Assembly (NCBI GenBank): GCA_029959085.1
Contig: JARWIR010000021.1
Span: forward strand, 21,849,620-21,913,619
DNA from: Nemophila menziesii
Lineage: Eukaryota > Streptophyta > Magnoliopsida > Boraginales > Hydrophyllaceae
Reading direction: 5' to 3'
Length of the DNA stretch: 64,000 nucleotides
The notes below the pieces were generated by a model. The model was given only the letters and a program-made list of their open reading frames with translations. It made no database searches and was not told where the DNA came from. Of this stretch, positions 21,228 to 33,163 are shown one piece after another; the first letter of the stretch is position 1, and each line of letters opens with the position of its first letter. The translations under genes and the position numbers were made by a program.

Positions 21228-22373
21228 TGTTGGCCTAACGTCCTTTTAATCTTGTTTTAATATTTGCCAAATCGTGTTTTATTTACCCCCGAAATAGTGC
21301 CTTATACTTGCCCTAACTTAACACTATTTCTCCTTGTGTTTTAACTTAATTTTTCAAGGAAATTGATTTGGTGGGCCGGCATACCGCCCAAATGACCGGT
21401 ATACCGCCGGGAAAGAGCCGTTGCCTAACGGTCACAAGCCACGTGGATTTTCCCGTTGACTAGAAGACAAGCATCACCGGTATACCGCCCGATTCACCGG
21501 TATACCGCCCAGAGGTCAGAAATGCCTATAAAAGGGAGCTTTATCACATTCAAGAAACTACCTCTTACCAATCCAATTCTAATCATTCTTACACATCAAT
21601 AAGAGGTCTCAAGCTAACATAGAATCAATCCAAGCTTGATCAATCAACTTGTCATATCTACTCATTCAAGGAGTAAATCAAAAGGAGCTTAAAAGTTATT
21701 ATCTACTCAAGAGGAGTTTTACATGCTTATAGTTATATCTACTCTTTAGGAGATTATCTAGCAAAGTAGTTTCACCCCTTTAAACACTATGTATCTATCC
21801 TCTTAAGTCTAGGTCTTGTAATAGATAGATTAAGAGAGAACTCAAGTATAGGGAGTATACTTGGTGTCCTTGTGTTGTGATTACACAAGAGTTTCCTTCG
21901 TGGTTTCGAAGATGTTGTCCTTCGTGTTATCGAAGAGGTTGTAAGGGTTATTGTGTTCTCGACCCGGTTAAGAGAGACACGGGAGCTTAGTGAAAATCTT
22001 GAAATCCTAAGGAGGCTTCCTTAGGTAGTGGATGTAGGGAAACCGAACCACTATACATCGTTGTGTACTTTCTATCCCTACTCTATATACTTTCCGCACC
22101 TTATATGTTTGATTACTTGCTAGTATAAATATCAAAATAATGTTTATCTAGTTAATCAACCTATTGCCATCTAGAGTAGTAAAAGAATAGAAACTCGGTT
22201 TACTTGTTAAACTTATATATCGAACCTTTAACTTGTCCTTTGCATGATCTCTTAAGTGTTTGATATATTAGTTGACTTAGAAGTTTTCTCTTAAACTCAT
22301 AATTGTCCAAAAGATTTTTAATTAGGCATTAATCTTATTAGTAATCCTATTCACCCCCCCTCTAGGACTTTCA
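21228..22373 (+). repeat. 3' LTR of the Sirevirus-type element (1146 bp)
   Basis: Starts TGTTGGCC directly after the terminal purine tract and ends GGACTTTCA before the GAAAG duplication. It repeats the promoter block with CGG-CCG boxes at 21377-21386, 21397-21406, 21478-21487 and 21498-21507. It has about 14 extra bases near 21646-21660 relative to the 5' LTR. Confidence 0.95.
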
Positions 22374-22585
22374 GAAAGTAATAAGGTTGGTAAAGTGTAG
22401 GCATGTAAGCATAATATAGAAATGGGGGGACATCAACCACTAATTATGATTATCTTTTGAGGGTGAATCTTAGATTTTTGGAATTGACCAAACTGGGTCC
22501 TAAATCCCCTTGTGACTCATCCACCCCTCCCCCTCCCCCGCCAACAATTTATCTAAACTTTCTAAATCAGTCCATATAAAAATTA

Positions 22586-23556
22586 TTGAATATGTCCCCC
22601 CCCCCCTTTATTGGAACCTCTATTGGATTACTCTTTCTACCCAACTATAATGTATATATAATAGATATTAAATCAGGTGATGAATTCATATACTTTAAAA
22701 TTACTGGTGATGTAGGAAGACCTTTATTTAGTACCTATATTTACATATCTTTATATCATAATAAAAAAGATGAAATCCTACAAAATATCTAAGAACCATA
22801 CACATAACCTCAATAAGTCATGGAACATTATCGTGGATTGTAATAGGATCTTTAATTCTAGCAAAAAAATAGGAGAAAATGAAATAATCATGATAGATGT
22901 TTACTATTTTAACAATTTCCTAAACCTTAAAGACCTTAGTGAGTCAGTGGCCAATGATGCAAATTCACCTGATCAAATAGATGATTTGGAAAACATGATT
23001 AAACCACTATCGTATGATGTATGTTGGAAATACTTGATCATAAAACTGGAAATACTCAATGTCATATAATGTATGTTGATACTTGGGTTGCAGCCTTTCC
23101 ATCGATGGGATCAAACCACTCCCTTAATGTCCTCCATTTCAACTAGGATAATACCTTTAACTGAAAATGCTTCATCTTTGAGAAAATTGGAATAATAGCA
23201 TTGAAACTACAGAAGTTATCCACGGTAGTTTGAATCAAAACTCAATCATCATGTGACATGGTATCCTCGAATTTTGAAAGAAACTTGATCACATTACTGG
23301 TGCCTTAACTATCTGGGAAAAAATGGCATACAAAGAAAAGAGAAAAAAGTTTAAACTAATAGGAAAAATTGAAAGAATTTTAAACTCTGATACACGTGAT
23401 TGGGAGGAATACAACTATTTATCAAACCAAATTGAGGAATATTTGCAAACAGGTGAAATATATTGGGCGTCGAAATCTAGAATCCAATGGTTGAACTATA
23501 GAGATAAAGATACGACTTATTTCCACCTTGCCACTAAGGCAAGAAGGGAAAAATAA
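22586..23556 (+). pseudogene. LINE ORF2 fragment: endonuclease and linker
   Basis: Three frame-shifted pieces in order match the LINE ORF2 N-terminal half. The first has GDEFIYFKIT and FSTYIYISLYHNKKDEI (endonuclease beta strands). The second reads WNIIVDCNRIFNSSKKIGEN, the counterpart of the GDFN box, with the Phe-Asn pair changed to Cys-Asn. A third, out-of-frame segment reads TWVAAFPSMGSNHSPL, the SDHSP box with Asn for Asp. The last open piece (23323-23556) ends YWASKSRIQWLNYRDKDTTYFHLATKARR, the linker before the RT. The RT itself is missing. Confidence 0.75.
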
Positions 23557-23610
23557 GATACTAAGAGTCCAACTTCGAAATTTTGACTAGATAGATGGTG
23601 GTGGTTAGGG

Positions 23611-25079
23611 TGTGATAAAATAACGATGTAAAATTAAGAGAATTAAATACCCTAGCCCACTACAATAAACTCACCGCAAGTGTAAGGGTCGTTTGCAAGT
23701 AATGTATAAGTAAAACAGATATCGATCTCAAGGACTACGAAAGTTAGCTATGACTAATGAAAATATAAAGTGTAATAAAAGAAGTTAGAAGAATAATACG
23801 CTAAAAGACTTTAAATTATTTGTTTATTTTTCAAGACTCCTATAATTAACTAATTAAACTAAAAATAGGAAAATAAATAAGAGAAGTTAGATAGTATGAG
23901 AGTTTAGTTCGAGAAATAGCAAGTAATCCCCACTAGCCTTGTTTTATAATTATTACCTTAGAGAGAATTGTGTGATATCCAATAGCCATGAGTCCATATT
24001 CCTCCTAACTCCCTTCCGGGTGGACTTAGGAGGCAACCTAACAATTACCAGGGGACCATGCACAATGATCGGCGGTTAATCTCAAACCCTAGTAACTATC
24101 TAGTTAGGCAAGCCCGTCAAGATGACTACCGCACACTAGAAGTTTATGTGGTGTTTCAATAGTTTAACACCCCTTCTGGGTGACCATCCAACTACTATGG
24201 TAAACCTATACGTTGTACACCGCAAGAACTATAGACTATATATCAAAGTACATAAAAACAGAGTTATCACTACTAATTTCAACTAAATGTAAAAGGACAT
24301 CCCAAATTAAATTATATATAAAACAAGTCTAGGGTTCATACCCATATGCTAATCCCAAGCTAAATATATTTAGTTAATACTAGAGAAAGAAAGAAATTAA
24401 ATTACACAGGGGAAGGATTGGAATGGCATGAACAGCTTCCAACTCCTTCTCTTCTTGCCACTTGATCCTAGTGATTTCTTTGTGTAATTAGGACTGAGCA
24501 AGGATCCAAGGATGATTTATTCTAAGGTAGGAACCTATATATAGGCATTTGATCAAAATATGGAGTAGTCCCCAAGTTAAGGAATCATAATCTTACCAAA
24601 ATGTGTATTCCTAAATTGTAGACCATTGCAGATTGATTTGGTCGTATCTCCTTTTTTTACTTATCAAAATTTAATGTACAACCTATCAAAACGAACGCAA
24701 TTCAAAAATCTATCTGACTCTATAAAGGCTCCTTCAAATTCATGACCTATTTTCTGTAGCTTTCTAATTAGTGAATGGTTTTCCAGCATGCCAAATTCTT
24801 TACTTTCCAAATCTATCCAAATTTTTTCCTTTTTAATCGTGACTGAGGGGCTTTCTTTGCTTTTCTTTGCTTCTTATCATTATCAAAAGATGTAATAGCT
24901 TCCAATACCTAAGTGCTACACAAATTACGTGCAAAAGCTCATAAAATAGCAAAACACCTAAAACTAGACAAGAAAGTGCAAACTATGAATAAATGGAGAA
25001 AATCCCAAAATTAAGTACAATATACCCCTAAAATGATGTCTCGTAACTAGTTTATAATATCAAATAAATGGAGACATCA
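23611..25079 (-). repeat. Athila/Tat-like Ty3/gypsy LTR, minus orientation (about 1.47 kb)
   Basis: Read on the minus strand it starts TGATGTCTCC (at 25079) and ends ATCGTTATTTTATCACA (at 23611), the same termini as the plus-strand LTR at 29159-30847. Shared interior landmarks include the CACCCAGAAGGGGTGTTAAAC-like block and the TGGTCCCCTGGTAATTGTTAGG-like block. No primer site follows at its 3' end and no matching 5-bp duplication is evident, so it is either a solo LTR with changed flanks or a fragment of a broken element. Confidence 0.78.
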
Positions 25080-27848
25080 AGACCCGTAACTCAAAGTTGT
25101 GTCAGCCCGACACAATAAAGATAAGAACAATAGGGTAGTCAACAATAAATATAGGAGAAGAAGAAGAATATAAAACAATAAATAATCCAAGAGAAAAAAA
25201 TCTAAAAAGTCACATGTAGTAATATCAAAGAAATAATGCACATACATGCTTAATATACACACAATCAACCATCCATAAATTCAAGTCCAGATTAGCTTTG
25301 CAATGCCAGAAGGAGAGGTTTTCACTTAGTTCGTGTTTGGCGGCTATAGAGTGGTCATAGGTCCTTATATAGTATCCAATGTTCCACCTTACTACGCCCT
25401 AATTGTTCCATTTTCCCTCAACCCAGTAGTCAAAATCCTAAGGTCTTTACGGTTATAACGTTGGCTTAGGGATCGTATACTATATATTTGGATAATGAAA
25501 AGTGAGCTTTCCGCTCTCTCCTCACATCCCATCAACGAATTTCCCTAGAGCTTGAGTATCCCAATAACATAGCATCCCTAATACCCCAATAAAACCTTTT
25601 AATGATGATTACATAACAATTTTCACTTTGTCGGTCCAAATCTTTGCAACCTACTTAATATTTTTTATAATTTGGTGTTTATGACTCCCTTTTTTAGGTG
25701 AGATGTCATACCACTTTTCATATTTCTTTTATTTTCAACTTTTATTACTTTTTACCCCCGCAAATGGTTACTAATAAACACATCATCGTTAATACTATCA
25801 CAATTACAATCAACTTTTCCCAATCGCAATGTTCCCAATGATGAAACCCACCACCCTAAACTCAAGCTCTAAAATGACTTGTCTCAGGTTTTGCGATTAG
25901 AGTGCAGGGCATATGAGTAAGTCATATATCTAAGGGGTATGTCTTGTAATATGGCTAATAAAAGGCTTTAGAAAGGCCAAGAGGGGGCTAAGATGGGTAA
26001 TAATATATTCAAATAAGTAAAAGAAAGATAAATCTAACAAAGGCATTTACCGTGCCACCAAGGTAAATCAATAGATAGTCGTCTGGAGCGGGAAGGTCTC
26101 ACACTAGGAGAGAATCCATATCAACAAACTCAATGAAAGTAGGTTGTTGTGCCGAAGATACCACATGCAATCCATGAAACCCTTATGCAAGCCCCCTCTC
26201 CACAAACTTTCACATCACTTAAGCATATCTTTATTCAATGTCGTCAAAGCCTTTTACTCTTCAATAACTCTCAATTTTGTCTACGCTAACTCCTGGAATA
26301 GATTCGAAATCTTATCTTAGGGTCTCGATGATTCAGGTTGAGCTTTTTCACAACTTTAATTAGAAGCTTGGGAAAACTGTACTTAGGATACCCTCAGTAT
26401 ATGCTGAGTTGATTGTAGTTTGTCAGCAAAATTCTAAGCCTCAAATTTCCACCATTGATTAACTGGTGTTAAGTACAAATTTAATTTATACAAATCTTGC
26501 ATAAGATCAATGGTATGGATAGCCTCTTGCATCAAGATCCCAACCTTACCACCGATCAAACTGATTGCACTAGAAAAACGGCAGAATGAGACTAAGGGGT
26601 AGGAGAAGCATGAGAAACGCTCGCCAACAGGTTAAAAACACTCAAATAAGTTACTGGAATTGGTACCTTTGGGTTCGTAACATCCTAATAAAATTCCAGC
26701 CTCGGTGCACCGGTCACCACTTCCGACACTTTTGGGTTGCCATTGACAAGCACCTTCTTAAGGAATCGATGACCCGAGGAGCTCAAACTTCTCTGTATAT
26801 TTTTGTTACGGATGGAGGAAGACAAGGTCATCTAGGAAGAGATGTCATTCGAGCGGGTCGTTTCCATTATGGGATTCTTAGCCAACTCACTTGCAAACTT
26901 CCCGGGGTAATCATTCCCTCCATAAGAAATTCAAAAGGAAAAATAAATCAATTAAATGAAAGAAACAGAATACCTCAAGACCAAGAAAGTAATAACCATC
27001 ACCTGAAATAAGAAGAATCCAATCGAGGAAGACGTGGTTGAAAGCCAAAAATTCCGTTAAAACACGTCAAAACTCTTTGCACATAAGAAAGTAGAATAAG
27101 GGAATAAGGAAGACTTTATATAGGCACTAAAAATCTCTTTGACTTCCCCGAGTGGGGTGAATTTTCTTTTTTTTCATCAATCATCGTGCAACACGTGTAT
27201 AAGTGTTATCAATTGAGCTATGACACAACACCTGTCAAGACTAGGATAATGTCAAAGGTGGGTATGCACTATACTCGAGGATACATATCCTCAGTTGAAG
27301 AAACTAAGGTCCTTTGGATGATAAGTGTAAGATTATCAGTCGAGGGCTACTATCATTATAAAAAAGAGTATAACAGTATTAGTCAAATAAACAAAGGAAG
27401 AACAAATTGCCGATCAAACCTGGACAAAAGGTTCCCTTAGAGAGAGTACCCTCGACCTTCCATGGATCACAATGGGATTCCACGAGAAATAATCTAAAAA
27501 TTACCTTAAATAAACATACACGCCCTTGAGGTTAATTGATCTTTGAGTAAGAAAGGAAAAAGAAATCAAAAGAAGTAAAAAGTACAGAAAAGCAGAGTAA
27601 TGAAGAAATGTGTATATAGTAATTGCTTAAAAATAGTACAAGTTACATCTTGGCCAAAAAGAGGCTCTTGAACACTGTTACAAATAAGCCTAAAATAAGC
27701 TAGAAATGAAAAAAGATCCATCAGCTGCTAGAAAGTGGATCTCAGTCACAAGCGGCTATTTTTGGCATAACACCACTTCTATATTTGGAGGAGAGAGCAA
27801 CAAGATAGTCAACGAGAAATATTGCTGCTAATTAATGTCTAAGCTCAT
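25080..27848. other. Unassigned, probably transposon-derived DNA
   Basis: No complete gene is visible. On the minus strand at about 25970-26960 several adjacent, interrupted frames give protein-like pieces (ISLIGGKVGILMQEAIHTID, SLWRGGLHKGFMDCMWYLRH, DDYLLIYLGGTVNAFVRF), with a coiled-coil feel and a plausible order, which suggests a decayed retroelement ORF. I cannot name the domain. The plus-strand frames at 26586-27011 and 27186-27440 show no recognisable motif. Confidence 0.4.
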
Positions 27849-29158
27849 TGATGTCTCCAATTTTTTGATAAATAAATCCCATTGTGAGACATCATTTTAG
27901 GTACATTAGGTACTTAATTTAGGGAGTTTTCCCTATTATTTCCAATAAATTACCTTGTTTTGGAGTCCATTACTTTTAGAGCATTTTAGGTGTAATTTGT
28001 GTGTTAAATGTGAAGCTTTTAGTTACAAGGACGATAGATTCCAAGACTTGGAAAAGAAGTTGAGAAGAGAAGATCCAAAACAAAATCAAGAGTTAAAGTG
28101 CAAAAAAAAACTATTTTCGGAAAGTGTAAAAGCTTCCAAAAGTTTTCGGCCAGATTTAGAACATGTAGTATTTTCAATGCTGAATAAATAGACAGAGATT
28201 TTGAAGAAGCACTTTTATATAAAGAAAGTTCTTTGAATTGTGGTCGTATTGACACTAGTTTCGAGTGATTTGGAGCTGTAACGAAGGAGTTATGATTTTT
28301 ACAAACTCTATGGGTCAACCAGTCTACTTTCTAAGTAAAATGAGTTTGAGTTGGGTCAGGACTCTAAAACCTAACCCATGGAAACCCTCAAACTTTTTTA
28401 CCTATTAATATCAGTTCCTAGCATTAGGAATTCATCCCTTGGCTGCCAGAGCTCAATATTTATCAATAATATATCATAGAAGCGATCGGGAGAATCTAGA
28501 GAAGGAAGAATCAAGACCTGGAGTTTCGCCGCGTCAATTCTACACCTCCCCATCTCTATACTTAGTGTAATTAGCGTTAGAATATTTCGTCTTTAATTTA
28601 TTTTACGCTGTTTATCCTTGGTTTTTATTATTCACAATTATTTCACTTTTGCTTAGGCTTGTAAAAATATGAACTATTGATTATTGATTTTCGATTTAAT
28701 TAAATTTGGGATTATATTATTTAATTGAATTGGTTTTTAATTAAATTTTATTGACTATATTTTTGTGATAAAACTACCGATATCGTAGCTAAATAGTGGG
28801 TAGCTCGAGTAATTAGACTATCACCCAAGAAGGGCGTATATAGCATATAGGAATCTAGTGTGCGGTAGTGAGCCGGGAAGTGTTGCCTAGCTAGATAGTC
28901 AATATAATTAGACCCAATCACATTTGAAAATATTGTAGGGTCACATGGGAGGGGTCTCTAGTATCGTAGGATAGCGTGTTATTCACCCAAAGGGGTTAGA
29001 AAGATAATTGAATCCCGACTGATGAAAAATTACCATTTACCCTTATTCCTAGAAACCATTAAATTTATAGGATAGGTTCATACTCGCATCTCCTTAGATT
29101 TTATCTTAATTGCATAATTATTTATTTTAATTCATTAAAAACAAAAATCTTTACTTGA
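27849..29158 (+). repeat. Athila/Tat-like LTR, plus orientation, 3' end missing
   Basis: Starts TGATGTCTCC like the next LTR and shares landmarks with it (TTACTTTTAGAGCAT...TAATTTGTGTGTTAA, CACCCAAGAAGGG, TTGCCTAGCTAGATAGTCA). It stops at 29158 where the next LTR begins, about 300 bp short of the expected terminus. It is clearly diverged from the next LTR, so the two are not a pair from one insertion. Confidence 0.75.
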
Positions 29159-30847
29159 TGATGTCTCCCTATTTGTGATACATTAATGTAGGTTGGACTC
29201 ATAATTTTAGGTGTAATTGATTAATTAGTTAGGGATCTTTACCCGTTATTTGATAATTTCTTAATTCTTGTCTTAATTTGATGATTTATTACTTTTAGAG
29301 CATATTTGGTTTAATTTGTGTGTTAATGTGAAGCTCTTAAGGTTTATGGAATATGTTTAGATGGCAAATAAATTCTAAGAAGTTAAGGAAAGAAGATATG
29401 GAAGGAATCAAGAGATAAAAGGAAGTAGAGTTGAGTTAGGAAAGGAAAAGATTTCAAATAAATCTGAAAATTCTACAGCTACGTCCACTAAAGTAAAAAT
29501 AACTTCAAATTGGCTATGATTATGGATGATATTTTAACAAGTTAGATAGATTTTTCTGATTCGGTCGTTTTGATATAAATTGGGTAAAAATCGGCCCAAT
29601 AATGAAGGTGATATGACCAAAACAACGAGCAGTTTTTATCATGTCCTATACTTTAGGAAACGAAATTGAGTTGGACTTGGACTCAAATTACTTGCTTCAA
29701 TTCCAAGATTTCGACCTATGGTCATCTAAACACCTATAAATACAACCTCTTATCATTGTAAACATGTCCTTGCCTAGTCCATGCTTAATTATTAGTCCTT
29801 AGTCTCAAGAAACATCATCAAGAGTCGCAAGTTGACAGTATTTATCTTTATTTTAGTTTATTTTTTGTTAGCATGAACTAATTTTCCAATAGCTTGGTTT
29901 TTGCATATGTATAATCTTTGAATTCTATTTTCTTTTTTGTCTAAGTTTGTTTGGGAAAAACCTTTTTAAGTCGATTGAGCTTCTTAACCTTTATATTTAT
30001 TTTATGTGCTTTGATTGATTGACCGTAGTTCTTGTTAGTGCGCGAGTATAGACTACCTCATTAATAGTAGTTGGATGGTCACCCAGAAAGGGTGTCTAAT
30101 TGTTGAAACACCACATAAACGTCTAATGTGCTGTAGCGATCCAGAAGGGCTTGCCTAACTAGATAGTCATTATGGTCTGAGATTTAACCACCGATCATTG
30201 CGCAGGGTCCCCTTACCCAAGTCCCCTGATAATTGTTAGGTCGCCACCTAAGTCCACCCAGAAGAGGGTTGGGAGGAATATAGAATCCTGGCCACTTACT
30301 TTAAGATCTTTAATCACCCTTATAACTAGTAAAAGAAATAGAAGGATAAGTGCATAGAAGTAAAACTAAGCTATATTTCTCATCTTATTCTTACATCTTT
30401 AATTTTATCGCATTCGTCTTTATGTAATCATTATTATCCACATATTTACATTTATTGTCTTTAAATCCTTTAACTAATTCTTACTACGCTTTATTCTAAT
30501 CCATCCGTATAACACACTAAGTCCCTGAGAACTAATCTAATTTATCATTAAAATTTGCATACGACCTGTGATACTTGTAGTGAGTAACGTGTTCGGTTAG
30601 GGTGCTAGTTCTTATCTTTTATATCATTATTTTGTCACACCCCAACTGATACCACTTGCTTATCTTTTCAATCAAAAATATTTAAATCCATCTAGGATAT
30701 TATTGAACGCGAGTTGAAATAACTACTTAAATCACTGAAAACAAACTCTATTTTACTTACTTGTTACTTGTAACGATCCATACACTTGTGTAGAGTTGAG
30801 CGTGGTTTCTGATGTGTGTGCGCTCCTTACATCGTTATTTTATCACA
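29159..30847 (+). repeat. Athila/Tat-like 5' LTR (about 1.69 kb)
   Basis: Begins TGATGTCTCC and ends ATCGTTATTTTATCACA, followed 20 bp later by a primer binding site. It is the 5' LTR of the gag remnant that follows. A 3' LTR partner was not found in the window. Confidence 0.83.
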
Positions 30848-30867
30848 CACCGGGTCCACCAAGTTTT

Positions 30868-30885
30868 TGGTGCCACTGCCGGGGA
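30868..30885 (+). other. Primer binding site of an Athila/Tat-like element
   Basis: TGGTGCCACTGCCGGGGA follows CCACCAAGTTTT. The Athila/Tat consensus is TGGCGCCGTTGCCGGGGA; this copy differs at two bases. The site places the start of the internal region just after the LTR. Confidence 0.88.
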
Positions 30886-30985
30886 TTTAAAGTTGTTTTA
30901 TTTTGTGTTTAATTTAGTGTACTAATTTTATCTGTTTCCAGTTTTATCGCTTGTTTTACTTAGTATCTTTTCAGATTCTTTAGGT

Positions 30986-31942
30986 ATGGCAAATTTTCTT
31001 ACGCAAATAAATATAAATGATGAGTATAGTTGTTCGAGTTGTGGGTTAGCTGGAAATCGTTGGGAGGAGTGTCCAGTTCGACCAAGACTTCAGAATTCAT
31101 ATCAAGAAAGTCTGAGCTATTAAGTTTAAGCTCTACCACAACACGCGTATGGTTAGTTACAAAACTCCCTTGATGAACTATGACATACCATGAAATCTTT
31201 CATGGAAATGACGCAAGGGAGCGCGAAAGCTGATGAAGGCAGGTTCAACAATTTGGAAGACTCCCTTATTTGTTTTATCAAGTCTTTGCTAGATAATATG
31301 ATAAAGAGTGACGCGAAAAGCGATGCTATTATATCATTAATGCAAAGTATGCAATAACAACATCAATCCATGGAGCAACAATTGACACAACTCACTGAAA
31401 TGATTGAGTAATTATAACAAGAACCATCTATGCAAATTGGCCAGGGTACAAATACTTATGATAAGGCCATTCAAGACCGTGATTCTGATGTTCAGTTCAA
31501 GGAGTTTGAAGAATTTAGTATTCAAGATGAGAAGGAAGTGGTATATCCACAAGTTACACCTAGTGAATTGAAAATTCCAACGATAGAATAACTGACCACG
31601 CTAAGATTAGATGAGATATTTGTTGATAATAAAGTTGAAGATGAAGTTGAACCAAGTAAGGTTGAGATTCAAGCTATAGAGGAACCAGCCAATCTGAGAC
31701 TATTGGAATCAAATGTTGAGATCTTGGTTAGAAAATAGATAGAAGAAGTAGATGCTAGGGTGGATTCGACACCTAGTACTCTATTGATATCACCACCCAA
31801 TCCTATGAAGACGAATTATTCAAAAGGTGATATCTATAAAGCATCTGTAAAGGCATTTATTGAAGATGAAACTTACACCCAAGTTCTTGAAATTGTTGAA
31901 AAGGGACTCACACCGCACCAAATATGCATGGAAGCATCTTAA
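30986..31942 (+). pseudogene. Ty3/gypsy gag-like ORF broken only by in-frame stops
   Basis: From the ATG at 30986 (MANFLTQININDEYSCSSCG) one frame can be followed for about 318 codons to the stop at 31940. It contains about ten in-frame stops but no frameshift. Near the N-terminus CSSCGLAGNRWEECP resembles a zinc knuckle in which the His is Asn. The middle is acidic and Gln-rich (MEQQLTQLTEMIE, FEEFSIQDEKEVVYP), and the end has IKASVKAF-like helical sequence. Position after the primer site indicates gag, but I cannot assign a Pfam domain with confidence. Confidence 0.6.
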
Positions 31943-31978
31943 AAACGAGCAAGAGTGCGAGTGTAGATCGGGGTAAAA

Positions 31979-32579
31979 AACGTGGCCCTCATAACAAAAG
32001 GAAAGTCCGAAAAATTCCATGTTTCACATAAGAAGCTTGAGGAGGAGTCACTTGAGTTACCCAATATTTCGATAGTGACCCAGGAGGTCAAAGAGAAGGT
32101 CCAACATGAGCCTGTGAAGAAGAGAGCTAAGAATGAATTTGGGGTCGGCAACGAAGTCACTTGGAAGGTCTCCAAATAAGAAAATAGGCCACAGGGTTAA
32201 AAAATGCATGCATGGTACCATTCATCGTTACATGAGTGGTGATGGCAAAATTGCTAGGGATACGACTCACGAAAGTTCAAAAGCTTAGTATAGTCAATGT
32301 TCATAGCCTCACCCGCTGCTGGGAAAGCTACATACTCAAGGGATAATGGAGGTAATACGTCAAACTTAAACGCTGTTAAACAAAAGTGCTTCTTGGGAGA
32401 CAACCCATGTTTTAAATGCTTTGGTAGTTGGATTTTTTGTAGTTTATATTATTTAAGTTTGTATGTGTTTCTTTAGTATATATTGCAGTAATGGGGAAGT
32501 TCTAGTTGATTTTGATGTGTAGGTAATGCAAGAGATGAGTTTAGGGTGAGATTTATGAAGAAATTCATGCGCCCAGCTG
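31979..32579 (+). other. Internal region of the Ty3/gypsy relic, no clear domain
   Basis: A short open piece at 31982-32179 (KSEKFHVSHKKLEEESLELP) is lysine/glutamate-rich and may continue the gag-like protein. The following bases show no reverse transcriptase or integrase motifs. The pol region of the element appears to be lost. Confidence 0.45.
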
Positions 32580-32586
32580 TTCACAA

Positions 32587-33133
32587 TAGTATGCCGGGCC
32601 TACGTGGGTATTACCATCTCGAAACCGTAATGACGTTATGGAAAATCATAGTTTTGGCCGAGGATTTAGCGTTATGCCGCTCATACGACCGGCATGCCGG
32701 TCCGCAGGAGTCGTCAAGATTCGTGAATATCATATAGTTGTATTTGAAAGACCATAACTTTTGCATATGAGTTCGAAATTCAGGGATTCAGGAGGTCACA
32801 AAAAGCTTAGAACTTCATCTATAACTTTAATTCAGGATACTTTTCCTAATAATGGATGAATCAAGGTGAAATTAACCTTGAGCAAAGTTGTGGCAAGCTC
32901 GATCGAGTGGTATACCGACCTTATGAGCGATATATCGACCTCATACAGTGTCGATAATTCACGAAGGGGTCATGACGGGATCAAGTCAGTATGGTCAATA
33001 TTATTTGAATGGAATACCGACCCCATGGGCGGCATGCGGGTGCACAAGAAGGGTCATGATGGTAGTGACCACGGTTCAAGGTCCAATTGTTGAAGAATGC
33101 AAGTGGCATACCGGCCCAACGGATGGCATGTCG
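32587..33133. repeat. Cluster of paired CGG-CCG palindromic boxes
   Basis: Degenerate copies of NGGYATRCCG occur as pairs at 32670/32690, 32908/32928, 33010/33030 and 33104/33124; each pair has an exact 20-bp offset between starts, and a poorer pair lies near 32587/32606. The best copy is CCGGCATGCCGG (32689-32700). No coding frame is convincing here. The boxes match those in the Sirevirus-type LTR at 16.4 kb in core and spacing, though the surrounding sequence differs. Confidence 0.75.
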
Positions 33134-33163
33134 GTCCACGAACCGTGTCGAAAAAGGCTATTC

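Larger units (their letters stand above)
16247..22378 (+). mobile_element. Complete non-autonomous Sirevirus-type (Ty1/copia) element, gag + ORF2, no pol
   Basis: Two LTRs (16252-17383 and 21228-22373) begin TGTTGG and end TTTCA, and are flanked by a perfect 5-bp duplication GAAAG (16247-16251 and 22374-22378). The primer site TGGTATCAGAGC (17386-17397) fits initiator Met tRNA. A gag ORF and a second ORF are present, but 3.8 kb of interior holds no protease, integrase, RT or RNase H. The LTRs differ at only about a dozen positions plus one indel of about 14 bp, so insertion was recent and pol must have been supplied in trans. Clustered polypurine tracts and CGG-CCG repeated boxes are hallmarks described for Sireviruses. 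Confidence 0.93.

Noticed and set aside
23601..25090. A 5-bp target duplication for the minus-strand Athila/Tat-like LTR, which would make it a solo LTR
   Set aside because: The bases on both sides (TAGGG and AGACC) do not match.
26586..27011. 141-codon plus-strand ORF as a host gene
   Set aside because: No recognisable motif, and the opposite strand gives more protein-like, though interrupted, frames.
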